From Phormidium sp. SL48-SHIP (GTDB lineage: Bacteria; Cyanobacteriota; Cyanobacteriia; Cyanobacteriales; Geitlerinemataceae): a stretch of 36,509 nucleotides of DNA. Both the position numbers and the translations under genes were made by a program. Within the stretch, counting starts at the first letter, position 1. Each line of letters starts with the position of its first letter. The stretch covers positions 20,129 through 56,637 of the forward strand of contig SIHH01000004.1 of NCBI GenBank assembly GCA_004299065.1. The letters are read 5' to 3'. Below are positions 26,565 through 34,640 of this stretch, piece after piece. The notes beneath the pieces were generated by a model. The model saw only the letters and a list, made by a program, of their open reading frames with translations, made no database searches and had not been told where the DNA came from.

Positions 26565-26633
26565 GGTGCGTTCCGGTTGTTTTCTGTCTTTTTCTAAAAG
26601 TAAAAAATGGGGCTAAACCGGAACATACTCTAC
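26565..26633. repeat. Second copy of the GGTGCGTTCCGG inverted-repeat element
   Basis: GTTCCGGTT (26570-26578) pairs perfectly with AACCGGAAC (26616-26624). The left end GGTGCGTTCCGG (26565-26576) is identical to the left arm of the element at 23716-23781, while the right end (ATACTCTACC) has degenerated. It lies between the convergent peroxiredoxin-like and pentapeptide genes. A tandem ATTGGTCTGAA doublet precedes it (26529-26552). Confidence 0.55.
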
Positions 26634-26649
26634 CGGTGTCTAAAAGATT

Positions 26650-27573
26650 CTAATCGTCGTTGATTTTGACTCCTGTAAAGTTTGCGCCTTTGGTACGCGC
26701 TAGGGTTAAATCGGCATCAAATAAATTGGCATTGGTTAAGTCAGCATCGGTTAAATCGGCTTTGGTTAAATTGGTTTCCAAGAGATTGGCTTCTCGTAAA
26801 TCAGCGCCTCGTAAATCGGCGCGAGTCATGTTCGATCGCGCCAAATTGGTCATATAGAGTTTTGATTTTTGTAGGCGAACATCTCGCATCCTAGCACTGG
26901 CAATAATCGCATCAGACAAATCGGCACCGCGAATGTCCGCTTCGGTTAAATCGGCATCAATCATCGTGGCGCGTCGGAGACTGGCCCATTTGAGTTTAGC
27001 TTGGGTAAAAATGGTTCCCCGAAGATGGGTTTGAGTTAAATTCGCTCCGGTTAAATTCGCACGAGTTAAGTCCGCATAACTTAAATCAATATCCCGTAAA
27101 TCACAATAGGATAAATTCGCCCCTCGTAAGTTGACGGGGTTATAAATCCGGCGTTCATAGCGTAAATTGGCCCCACGTAATGAGGCGCCCCGTAAGTCGG
27201 CGCCACTGAGGTTGCAACTGCGTAAATCGGCCCCCATTAAGTTCGCATCAATTAGCGTCGCCAGGCTCAAATCCGCGCCGCGTAAATCGGCCCGTTGTAA
27301 AATGGCTCCATGTAAATCTGCATCTCGCAGATGGGTGTTTTGTAAATTCGCTTGTTTGAGATTGGCGCCGCCGAGTTTGCTTTTGCGGAGATCCGCCCCA
27401 TCGAGTTGACTGCGGGTGAGATAGGCGAAGAGTAAATCAGCCCCTTGAAGATTGGCCCCACTCAGTCGAATCCCGATCAGTTCTGCACCGGATAGTTTGG
27501 CGTTACAGAGGGTGACGCTCTTAAAATCTACATCTCCGGAAATGTAACGTTCTAAAACTTCCCGAGCGTCCAT
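26650..27573 (-). CDS. Pentapeptide-repeat protein
   Basis: The 307-residue protein consists of an N-terminal lead segment (DAREVLERYISGDVDFKSV) and then about fifty consecutive pentapeptides of the A(D/N)Lxx type from about residue 22 to near the C-terminus, for example ADLHG, ADLRG, ANLMG, ADLRS. Such arrays fold into a right-handed quadrilateral beta-helix. They are very common in cyanobacteria; functions known from a few members (DNA mimicry against gyrase inhibitors, carbohydrate or membrane functions) cannot be transferred. There is no signal peptide or membrane segment, so it is predicted cytoplasmic. One interruption of the regular repeat occurs at about residues 138-148 (RYERRIYNPVN). 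It follows an unrecognised gene by 33 bp on the same strand, probably an operon pair. Confidence 0.95.
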   Translation of the reverse strand: MDAREVLERYISGDVDFKSVTLCNAKLSGAELIGIRLSGANLQGADLLFAYLTRSQLDGADLRKSKLGGANLKQANLQNTHLRDADLHGAILQRADLRGADLSLATLIDANLMGADLRSCNLSGADLRGASLRGANLRYERRIYNPVNLRGANLSYCDLRDIDLSYADLTRANLTGANLTQTHLRGTIFTQAKLKWASLRRATMIDADLTEADIRGADLSDAIIASARMRDVRLQKSKLYMTNLARSNMTRADLRGADLREANLLETNLTKADLTDADLTNANLFDADLTLARTKGANFTGVKINDD

Positions 27574-27606
27574 AGGAGTTTGGCCCAGTGTTATCCAATC
27601 ATGAGC

Positions 27607-28863
27607 TTACAGTAAAAACGATCGCGTCCAACTCGGACGTTTCTGTCCTGGCTCACGGCCATGGACTTTCAGGCGATCGGCACTGCTTAGCTTTAATTCT
27701 AGGATACTCTCGTACATCTGAGTGCCGAGGCGATGTGGATCGTGCTCGGTGCTGGGATTGAGGGAGGCTAAGTCGAGAACGACATGGAGACAGCGGCCTT
27801 TTTGTGTGGCGAGTAGGTTAATCCCGGAGGCGCGATGACGCTGAATTAACCAACGGGCGATCGCGCGGGGGGTTCCCAGGCTGGCCTGTTGCTGTAACTC
27901 GGCGTTGGCTGGCGTCGCTGACTGGCTGGGGGGGGTGGGGGGAACGGGATGTTCGAGAACGCCGCCAATGCGATTGAGGTTCAAACGTACGTCGTTGAGG
28001 AGGCTGCTGACGGCTTCATGTTTGATGCGTAGTTGCTCTTGGGGGTCGATATGAGCGCAAGTGGCTTCTAGGTTCATTTCCAGGTCCGTGATGCTTTGGG
28101 CGATCGCCTCGGTGAGATCTTTACTCGATCGCCGAATCAGATCCTGAACTTCATCGGTGGTGGCCAGATGTTGCAGCAGGCGATCGCTCAGACGAGGTGA
28201 ACTGGTGGCCGGTGAGTAGGCTGGATTGGGGGCGGCCGGTAAGACGGGTTCCGGCTCCTGTGCGGGCGATACAGGCGGGTTAGCCGCTCGATTGAAGGTC
28301 ATGCCAAAAAAGAGGCTATTGTCGCTCTCATCGTCTTCTAGGTCTGGCTCTGAGGCTCTTTCAGAGTCCATCTGCAAGGCGGGACTATCGGTAATATGAT
28401 TGCCAAAGCCGATGTCTTCTGGGGGAGACTCAAACTCCGCTACGAGATCCTGAGAACTCTCCTGAGAACTCCCCTGAGAACTTTCCTGAGAGCGATCGCC
28501 CACCGCTTGCACATAAAAGCGCGTCAAACACCGAACCAGCAAATCGGCGGCGTTGAGATTCTCCTCAACGCCATCGAGGTTGCGGGCCGTGCGATGGAGA
28601 CGGGTATCGAGTTCGTCTAACGTCGGACAAGCCTCGAAGAGATTACGTAACAGTTCGTCGAGTTCCTGGGCTTTCAGGGCCATCCAGTCGCGATCGCTAA
28701 AATCGAACTGGCGATAAATCGTGGAAAAAATCAGAATTTTGCTACGTAGGGGATTGGTTTTACGCAACAACTGTCCCCGCACGTCAAAGAGATCGTCGGG
28801 ACCTTGGATTCGAGTAACCGTCAGTTCGTCGCTGTCAAACACGTTTACGCTCTTAAGATGCAC
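27607..28863 (-). CDS. Unrecognised protein with low-complexity linker
   Basis: I do not recognise the family. The start was set at GTG 28861-28863 (HLKSVNVFDSDELTVTRIQG), giving 418 residues. The frame is open for another 50 codons upstream, but that part consists of a 12-bp tandem repeat giving LWAS units and looks non-coding. The first 125 residues are compact and helical (DDLFDVRGQLLRKTNPLRSK, DELLRNLFEACPTLDELD). A second, 12-bp-repeat-derived segment (SQESSQGSSQESSQ) and a long acidic and Pro-rich linker follow to about residue 230. The C-terminal part has helices (IAQSITDLEMNLEATCAHID) and a compact end domain (ARWLIQRHRASGINLLATQKGRC). No membrane segment is evident. It precedes the pentapeptide gene and is divergent from the Ppx/GppA gene. 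Confidence 0.65.
   Translation of the reverse strand: MHLKSVNVFDSDELTVTRIQGPDDLFDVRGQLLRKTNPLRSKILIFSTIYRQFDFSDRDWMALKAQELDELLRNLFEACPTLDELDTRLHRTARNLDGVEENLNAADLLVRCLTRFYVQAVGDRSQESSQGSSQESSQDLVAEFESPPEDIGFGNHITDSPALQMDSERASEPDLEDDESDNSLFFGMTFNRAANPPVSPAQEPEPVLPAAPNPAYSPATSSPRLSDRLLQHLATTDEVQDLIRRSSKDLTEAIAQSITDLEMNLEATCAHIDPQEQLRIKHEAVSSLLNDVRLNLNRIGGVLEHPVPPTPPSQSATPANAELQQQASLGTPRAIARWLIQRHRASGINLLATQKGRCLHVVLDLASLNPSTEHDPHRLGTQMYESILELKLSSADRLKVHGREPGQKRPSWTRSFLL
28449..28496. repeat. 12-bp tandem repeat inside the unrecognised gene
   Basis: Four 12-bp units based on CCTGAGAACTCT (28449-28460, 28461-28472, 28473-28484, 28485-28496, the last degenerate) encode the Ser/Gln/Glu-rich SQES/SQGS stretch. 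Unit length keeps the frame, so copy number can vary without breaking the protein. Confidence 0.75.
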
Positions 28864-28891
28864 CGGTCGCACAGGCAAGGGACATAATCGT

Positions 28892-28939
28892 AGACTCGCC
28901 CAAAGACTTGCCCAAAGACTTGCCCAAAGACTCGCCCAA
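28892..28939. repeat. 12-bp tandem repeat, four copies, in a divergent promoter region
   Basis: Units AGACTCGCCCAA / AGACTTGCCCAA lie at 28892-28903, 28904-28915, 28916-28927 and 28928-28939, differing only at C/T in the sixth position. The tract sits about 30 bp before the chosen GTG of the unrecognised minus-strand gene and 174 bp before the Ppx/GppA gene. In the minus-strand frame it would encode repeated LWAS. Confidence 0.9.
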
Positions 28940-29113
28940 AGACTGATGGCACAAGACGAGATATCATCAAAACAAGTTGCACTGTTTGTACTCCTAAGTT
29001 TTCGAGCCGTCAAGACGGGGGACTCCCCCCAGCCACGATAGAATCAACCTATTTGTTGTCGGACGTGTTCTCGCGGATACTGAGGAAAACGTCCTAGTTT
29101 TGAGGATTTGGTC

Positions 29114-30757
29114 ATGACAGACACCACACCGCTGAGCAATGCCATTCGGATGCAGGCTCGCCCTGCGGGGGTTTCGGTCCGTTCTAACTACGTTTTGGCT
29201 GCGATCGATATCGGCACTAACTCCATTCACATGGTTGTGGTTCAGATTCAGCCGGAACTCCCGGCTTTCACCATTATTACGCGAGAAAAGGAAACTGTCC
29301 GTTTGGGGGACTGCGATCTCGAAACAGGACATCTCAAACCGGAGATTATTGAGCGTTCAGTCGAGACGCTACGACGCTACCAAAAAATTGCCAACAGTCT
29401 CGCGGCGGATGAGATTGTCGCTGTAGCCACCAGTGCGACGCGGGAAGCCCCCAATGGCCAAGAGTTTATTCAACGGGTGCGGGATGAGTTGAATTTGTCG
29501 ATTAATCTCATTTCGGGGCCTGAAGAGGCGCGACGGATTTATCTCGGGGTGTTGTCGGGGATGGAGTTGGCCCGTCAGCCTCATGTGGTGATTGATATTG
29601 GCGGCGGTTCGACGGAGTTGATTCTCGGTGATGGCCAGGAACCCCGCAGCCTCAGTAGTACGAAGGTGGGGGCGGTGCGTCTGTCGGCCCAGTATGTCCA
29701 TAGTGACCCCATTGAGGATAAAGATTACACCGCCCTCGAAGCCTATGTGCAGGGAATGCTTGAACGTCCGGTTGAGGAGGTGTTGGCTAAGGTGCAGCCG
29801 GGGGAAACGTTGCGCATGGTGGGAACCTCGGGAACGATTGAGGCATTGGCCACGATGGATGCGATCGACAATTTAGGTGGGGTTCCCAGTCCCCTCAATG
29901 GCTATGTTCTCAGGTTTAAGCATCTCCATAAACTGCTCAAAAAACTCCGCAAGAGTAGTTATGAGGAGCGGCTCGATCTTCCGGGGATGGTGGAACGTCG
30001 CGCTGAGATTATTGTGGCGGGGGCGGTGATTCTCCATGAGGCGATGTCTCTGTTGGGCGTCGATGAACTGATTATTTGTGAGCGGGCTTTACGGGAGGGC
30101 ATGATTGTCGATTGGATGCTCAATCGGGGCTTGATTGAGGATAAACTCTGTTATCAAAGTTCGGTTCGTGAACGCAGTACCCGCAAGATTGCTAAAAAGT
30201 ATCATGTGGATTTGCCCTATGCTGAACGCACGGCGGAGTTTGCAGTGAGTTTGTTTGACCAAACTCAGGGAGTGCTGCATGAGTGGGGTGAGACGGAGCG
30301 AGAGTTATTGTGGGTGGCGACGTTACTCCACAACTGCGGTCTTTATATTAGTCATTCGGCGCATCATAAGCATTCCTATTATTTGATTCGTCATGGGGAA
30401 TTGCTCGGATTTACGGAATTAGAGATTGAGGTGATTGCGAATTTAGCTCGTTATCACCGCAAGAGTGCGCCGAAGAAAAAGCATGAACCCTATGCGAATT
30501 TGTCCAGTGGCGATCGCCTCCTGGTTCGTCAGTTGAGTGGTTTGATGCGGTTGGCGATCGCCCTCGATCGCCGCCAACTCGGGGCCATCAGCAAAGTCCG
30601 CTGTGACTATCGCCCGGACTCGAAACAGATGAATTTGTTACTCTATCCTAAAGAGGTTGGAGATTCTTGTGATTTGGAACGTTGGAGTCTCAATTACAAA
30701 AAAGAGTTGTTTGAGGATGAGTTTGGGGTTGAATTATTGGTTTTATTGGCGAGTTAA
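29114..30757 (+). CDS. Ppx/GppA phosphatase family protein (exopolyphosphatase)
   Basis: The 547-residue protein belongs to the ASKHA Ppx/GppA family, which splits phosphate from polyphosphate (Ppx) or hydrolyses pppGpp to ppGpp (GppA). ASKHA motifs are AAIDIGTNSIHMVVV near residues 30-44, ATSATREAPNG, VVIDIGGGSTELILG near residues 155-169 and MVGTSGTIEALA. The C-terminal part has an HD-type helical domain (LLHNCGLYISHSAHHKHSYYL). Length is typical of cyanobacterial members. ATG 29114 was chosen over the TTG at 29108 because GAGG at 29103-29106 is spaced 7 nt from it. The gene is divergent from the unrecognised protein with a 250-bp region that holds a 12-bp tandem repeat and a small GGGG/CCCC stem (about 29020-29033). 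Confidence 0.93.
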   Translation: MTDTTPLSNAIRMQARPAGVSVRSNYVLAAIDIGTNSIHMVVVQIQPELPAFTIITREKETVRLGDCDLETGHLKPEIIERSVETLRRYQKIANSLAADEIVAVATSATREAPNGQEFIQRVRDELNLSINLISGPEEARRIYLGVLSGMELARQPHVVIDIGGGSTELILGDGQEPRSLSSTKVGAVRLSAQYVHSDPIEDKDYTALEAYVQGMLERPVEEVLAKVQPGETLRMVGTSGTIEALATMDAIDNLGGVPSPLNGYVLRFKHLHKLLKKLRKSSYEERLDLPGMVERRAEIIVAGAVILHEAMSLLGVDELIICERALREGMIVDWMLNRGLIEDKLCYQSSVRERSTRKIAKKYHVDLPYAERTAEFAVSLFDQTQGVLHEWGETERELLWVATLLHNCGLYISHSAHHKHSYYLIRHGELLGFTELEIEVIANLARYHRKSAPKKKHEPYANLSSGDRLLVRQLSGLMRLAIALDRRQLGAISKVRCDYRPDSKQMNLLLYPKEVGDSCDLERWSLNYKKELFEDEFGVELLVLLAS

Positions 30758-30873
30758 CTTCCCTGAATTGGGGTTGAAATAACCATTGAAATGACCAATC
30801 CCAAAAACCAAGTTATTGAGTCTTGTCCCTTCCGCAATAAGCTGAACTGGGTTATTCCTTGCGTTCGCAAAAC

Positions 30874-32577
30874 ATGAAACTGTATCAAAAAACCCTGATT
30901 CTAATAAGCTGTAGTTTGCTCGGGCTAATTGCCATCCTCTATGGTAGTCTCTCGGTAATTCTCCTCCGTAGTTTTTGGGCCTTAGAACGTAAAAATGCGA
31001 CCCAAGATATCCAACGAGTTGAGAATGCCTTAAGGCAAAAAGTTGCTCAACTCAACCTCGTGACGGGAGACTGGTCCAACTGGGATGCCATGCATGATTT
31101 CATGACCGGGGAGAATGAGCAATTTTTTCAGGAGAACATCACCGATACGGTCTTGACAAACTTGCAACTGAGGGGGTTGCTTTTAATGGACCGTGAAGGG
31201 GAGGTCAAAGCCGGTCAGAGCTTTGAGTTACCGGGCGAATCCGGGCAACCTCTGCCGGCTAGTTGGCTCGAACGACTCACCCCAGACCATCCCCTGCTCG
31301 ATCATGACAGTCCCCATAGTCTAACGGCGGGATTTTGGGTTCTTCCCGAGGAGACGCTACTGGTGTCCTCCCGTCCTATCTTAACCAGTGATGGCCGTGG
31401 TTCGATGCCGGGGACCGTGATCATGCTACGACCTTGGGATGAGTCTCAGGTACAGGAGTTAGCCGAAGAAGTCCAGTTACAGGTTCGGTTTCACCGTCTC
31501 TCGGCTGTGGAGAACTCCAGCGTGTTACAGGCGATGGCCCGCCAATTGCGGGAGGAACCTAATCAGCCGGTGATTGAGCCACTCAACCAACAGGAACTGG
31601 CCGGATATCACTGGGTTCGCGATATCCATGGTACGCCTCAGCTTTTGCTGGAGGTAACCATGCCTCGGGATGTTTATCGAGAGGGACGGCAGGCGTTAGG
31701 CTATTTACTAGGGTCGTTGCTTTTGGTGGGGGGAGTCTTTGGGGTTCTGACGGTGATTCTTCTGGAGCGTTTGGTGCTGCGGCGTTTGGCTCGTTTGAGT
31801 GAGGCGGTGTCTGAGATTGGGAAGAGTAGTGATTTAACCTTACGTGTCTCAACTCCCGGTACCGATGAACTCAGTGATTTGGGAGCTTCGATTAATGGGA
31901 TGTTGGAGGATTTGGAGAAAAATGCCGCTGCTTTGGGCCAGGAACGCGAAACCGTCGAACGCCTGTTGTTGAACGTGTTACCTGAGTCGATCGCCGCTCG
32001 CTTGAAGGTGGACGAAGGGGCGATCGCTGAGTTGTTTGATGATGTTACGATTTTGTTTGCCGATATTGTAGGCTTTACCCCCTTATCGTTGCGTTTAACT
32101 CCCGTTGAAGTGGTGAATCTTCTCAATCAGATTTTCTCGGAGTTTGATGCGATCGCCGAAAAACTAGGACTTGAAAAAATCAAAACCATTGGCGATGCTT
32201 ATATGGTGGCTGGAGGCTTACCGATTCCTCGTGCGGACCATGCTGAGGCGATCGCCGATATGGCCTTAGCCATGTTGGACTCGGTCGATGATGTCCAACA
32301 TCAATATCCCGAGGAATTTCAGATTCGTCTGGGCATCAATAGCGGTACTGTGGTGGCTGGGGTCATCGGAACCCACAAGTTTATTTATGATTTATGGGGG
32401 GATACGGTCAATGTGGCCTCTCGCATGGAGTCTCATGGGGAACCGGGCAAAATCCAGGTCACGGAAGCCACCTACGAGCGCCTAAAAGAACGCTATACTT
32501 TCCAGGAACGGGGTATGATTGCCCTGAAAGGACGAGGGGATATGAAATCCTATTGGCTGATTGGCAAAAAATCATAA
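30874..32577 (+). CDS. Adenylate cyclase with CHASE4, HAMP and class III catalytic domain
   Basis: The start at ATG 30874 (KLYQKTLILISCSLLG) gives 567 residues. The order is: transmembrane helix (about 6-30), extracytoplasmic CHASE4-like sensor with the TGDWSNWDAMHDFMTG signature (from about residue 66), second transmembrane helix (about 270-295), HAMP (RLARLSEAVSEIGKSSDLTLRV), signalling helix (LLLNVLPESIAARLK) and a class III cyclase domain (389-567). Metal-binding residues D397 (FADIVGFT) and D441 (IGDAYM) are present. Lys437 and Asp506 are the adenine-selecting pair, and Asn513/Arg517 (NVASR) are present, so it should be an active homodimeric adenylate rather than guanylate cyclase. It senses an unknown external signal. 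116 bp separate it from the Ppx/GppA gene. Confidence 0.93.
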   Translation: MKLYQKTLILISCSLLGLIAILYGSLSVILLRSFWALERKNATQDIQRVENALRQKVAQLNLVTGDWSNWDAMHDFMTGENEQFFQENITDTVLTNLQLRGLLLMDREGEVKAGQSFELPGESGQPLPASWLERLTPDHPLLDHDSPHSLTAGFWVLPEETLLVSSRPILTSDGRGSMPGTVIMLRPWDESQVQELAEEVQLQVRFHRLSAVENSSVLQAMARQLREEPNQPVIEPLNQQELAGYHWVRDIHGTPQLLLEVTMPRDVYREGRQALGYLLGSLLLVGGVFGVLTVILLERLVLRRLARLSEAVSEIGKSSDLTLRVSTPGTDELSDLGASINGMLEDLEKNAAALGQERETVERLLLNVLPESIAARLKVDEGAIAELFDDVTILFADIVGFTPLSLRLTPVEVVNLLNQIFSEFDAIAEKLGLEKIKTIGDAYMVAGGLPIPRADHAEAIADMALAMLDSVDDVQHQYPEEFQIRLGINSGTVVAGVIGTHKFIYDLWGDTVNVASRMESHGEPGKIQVTEATYERLKERYTFQERGMIALKGRGDMKSYWLIGKKS

Positions 32578-32657
32578 CAATGCGGGAAATTCCTCGATTC
32601 TCAGCAGTCCCACGTTGACCCAAGCCGCAATAAACAATGACGAATGGAACTTAGAGA

Positions 32658-33053
32658 ATGCTCTTAGATGGAATTGAGGCGGAACTATCGGGATTTGTAA
32701 TTTCCCTGAATGGAATTTTAACGGGGTTTTGTCAACTGTTGGCCTTGTTTGTGATTGCCATTGGCGTCACTCGGGCATTGGTGATTTATCTCAAAGACGC
32801 GCTTTTTAGACCCCAAACCACTGAGGCCTTTCAACGGGGTCGTTTGGTGATGGGATATTCGTTTTCGCTGGCTCTGAGTTTCTTGATTGGGGCAACGATT
32901 CTCAAGACGATGATTTCGAGTCGTTGGGATGATATTGCTCGTTTGGCGGCGATTATTGCCGTGCGGACTATGTTAAATTACTTATTGCTGCAAGCGATTA
33001 GTAAAGCGAGTCCAGCCGTGGAAGAAACCAGGACGATGGAAACGGCTAAATAG
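32658..33053 (+). CDS. DUF1622 membrane protein
   Basis: The 131-residue protein has three hydrophobic segments: about residues 15-46 (GILTGFCQLLALFVIAIGVTRALV), 68-87 (GYSFSLALSFLIGATILKTM) and 93-114 (IARLAAIIAVRTMLNYLLL). This pattern and the segment RLVMGYSFSLALSFLIGATILK are typical of DUF1622 proteins, whose function is not known. It lies 80 bp after the cyclase gene and 51 bp before folB, all plus strand; a shared transcript is possible but the three functions are not obviously related. Confidence 0.85.
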   Translation: MLLDGIEAELSGFVISLNGILTGFCQLLALFVIAIGVTRALVIYLKDALFRPQTTEAFQRGRLVMGYSFSLALSFLIGATILKTMISSRWDDIARLAAIIAVRTMLNYLLLQAISKASPAVEETRTMETAK

Positions 33054-33104
33054 CTCATCTCAAAGCATTTTTATGCTAAATTGTCAAGACAAAAAAAGGC
33101 GGTT

Positions 33105-33473
33105 ATGGATTGTATTGAACTCTCACAAATTCGCTGTTATGGCTACACCGGATTTTTAGCCGAGGAACAGGTTTTAGGCCAGTGGTTTGAGGTGGATTTA
33201 AGCTTGTGGCTCGACTTGCAGGGGGCGAGTCAAAGTGATGCCATTGAGGATACATTGGACTATCGCCAGGCGATCGCCCAAGTCAAAGACATTATCAAAA
33301 CCGAGAAATTTGCCCTCGTTGAACGACTGGCCGGCGCGATCGCCGACTCCCTCTTAACCCTAGAGAAAGTCCAGCAAGTCCGAGTCCGCCTCAGCAAACC
33401 CGCCGCTCCCATTCGGGACTTTGGCGGTCGCATTACCATAGAGATCACGCGACCACGTCCCCAGGACTCCTAA
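33105..33473 (+). CDS. folB: Dihydroneopterin aldolase
   Basis: The 122-residue protein converts 7,8-dihydroneopterin to 6-hydroxymethyl-7,8-dihydropterin and glycolaldehyde in folate biosynthesis. Family signatures are CYGYTGFLAEEQVLGQWFEVDL (active-site Glu in the EE pair), the DTLDYRQAI segment with the conserved Tyr, VERLAGAIADSLL and the C-terminal RVRLSKPAAPI with the catalytic Lys. ATG 33105 was preferred to an in-frame TTG at 33081 since it gives the normal N-terminus; AAAGGCGG lies just upstream. It converges on the unrecognised minus-strand gene, whose stop is only 8 bp away. Confidence 0.94.
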   Translation: MDCIELSQIRCYGYTGFLAEEQVLGQWFEVDLSLWLDLQGASQSDAIEDTLDYRQAIAQVKDIIKTEKFALVERLAGAIADSLLTLEKVQQVRVRLSKPAAPIRDFGGRITIEITRPRPQDS

Positions 33474-33480
33474 ATCGCCG

Positions 33481-34545
33481 CTAATCCTCCTCCTCAAACC
33501 AACTCGATCGCCAGGCCGACTCCGCCTCAATCACCGCTCGTTGTCGTTGTTTTTCATGATAACTGCGTCCCACCTTAACCAATTGCGAGGATAACTCCCG
33601 TAGGCGATCGCGCCACGTCTTCAGAGTCGGGTCCGCAAACTCAATATCCGACAGCCGTAAGCGAACCGCTAACAACTGGGCCACCTGCGATCGAGACTCA
33701 TCCCCCGACTCAGTTTCGACCAATAACTTCAACAAATTCGGCACATTGGTTGTCGTCTCCGCCGTTGCATCCACCTGAGTCGCCGCCTGAACCAGCTTCG
33801 GCGGAACCGTTGCGGGCAAAATTCCCCGACTTTGCAACAGACGATTCACCCGTTGCGATAACTGCGACAACACCCGCGAAACGCCCTGTTCTACAGTACG
33901 TTGCCAACTGGCGATCAGTTCAGGAGTCATCGGATCATAGTCAGACAAGGAGGGTAAATTCTCCTTATCCTGCAAATCAAATAAATCTGGACCCGACGCC
34001 TCGGGACTGTCCGTTTCCATAAAAGGAACCTCATCATCGTCCCCCATCGACAAACGTTGCAGGCCCACACGACTAAATAAATCATCGGGTAACTCAAACT
34101 CTTCCGCAAAAGCCTCCAACGCCGCCTGATCACTCTCACTAATCGTCCCAAACTCCTCCGACTCATCCTCATCGTCCTCGTCAGTCGTTGACGTCATCGA
34201 AGCAGCTGACGGCGATGGCGAAGAGGTGGTCGCCGTACGAGCTTCCTGCATCACCTCAGCCGTACAGCGATAGAACGACTGCAACATCGAGGGTTCAACC
34301 TGTTTCGCCAACTGACGAATTTTCAGTTGCAACGCCTGTCGCTGAGAAAATGACAGAGATAAAAACGCCTCAGGATAGCCTTGAGTACAAAGGTGATAGG
34401 TTGCCAAGATCAGTTGATGCTGCACCGCGTTCGCTAACGCCGTGATGTATTCGCGGTAGGTGTCCTCAAACGTCTCTGACAGTTGCGACAACTCTCCCTT
34501 TAAACGCTCCAACGTCTGATAGAGTCGTTCCGTTGATCCAGTCAT
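33481..34545 (-). CDS. Unrecognised acidic protein downstream of tsf
   Basis: I cannot assign a function. The start was set at ATG 34543-34545 (TGSTERLYQTLERLKGELSQL), with a GGGGGAG ribosome-binding site upstream, giving 354 residues; an in-frame ATG 20 codons upstream overlaps the tsf terminator region and is unlikely. The order is an N-terminal helical domain (1-110) with a coiled-coil start, a Ser/Thr-rich then very acidic linker (about 115-215, with TTDEDDEDESEEF), and a C-terminal helical domain (about 225-354) ending in a basic-acidic Arg/Glu-rich helix (YHEKQRQRAVIEAESAWRSSWFEEED). No membrane segment or catalytic motif is visible. It lies about 95 bp after tsf behind the tsf terminator. 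Confidence 0.65.
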   Translation of the reverse strand: MTGSTERLYQTLERLKGELSQLSETFEDTYREYITALANAVQHQLILATYHLCTQGYPEAFLSLSFSQRQALQLKIRQLAKQVEPSMLQSFYRCTAEVMQEARTATTSSPSPSAASMTSTTDEDDEDESEEFGTISESDQAALEAFAEEFELPDDLFSRVGLQRLSMGDDDEVPFMETDSPEASGPDLFDLQDKENLPSLSDYDPMTPELIASWQRTVEQGVSRVLSQLSQRVNRLLQSRGILPATVPPKLVQAATQVDATAETTTNVPNLLKLLVETESGDESRSQVAQLLAVRLRLSDIEFADPTLKTWRDRLRELSSQLVKVGRSYHEKQRQRAVIEAESAWRSSWFEEED

Positions 34546-34586
34546 CTCATCATCTCCCCCATGATCTAGCCATCCCCCCGAAACAA

Positions 34587-34622
34587 GAGGGTTCAGAAGC
34601 AACACACGTCTCCTGAACCCTC
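34587..34622 (-). terminator. Intrinsic terminator after tsf
   Basis: A perfect 10-bp stem, GAGGGTTCAG (34587-34596) with CTGAACCCTC (34613-34622), encloses a 16-nt loop and is followed on the minus strand by TTGTTT. It lies 18 bp past the tsf stop codon and closes the rpsB-tsf operon. Confidence 0.8.
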
Positions 34623-34640
34623 ATACGTTAGCGGAATGGG

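Noticed and set aside
28864-29013. N-terminal LWAS-repeat extension of the unrecognised minus-strand protein
   Set aside because: The segment derives from a 12-bp tandem repeat and lacks a good ribosome-binding site; the GTG at 28863 gives a more protein-like start. Kept as a question in the findings.
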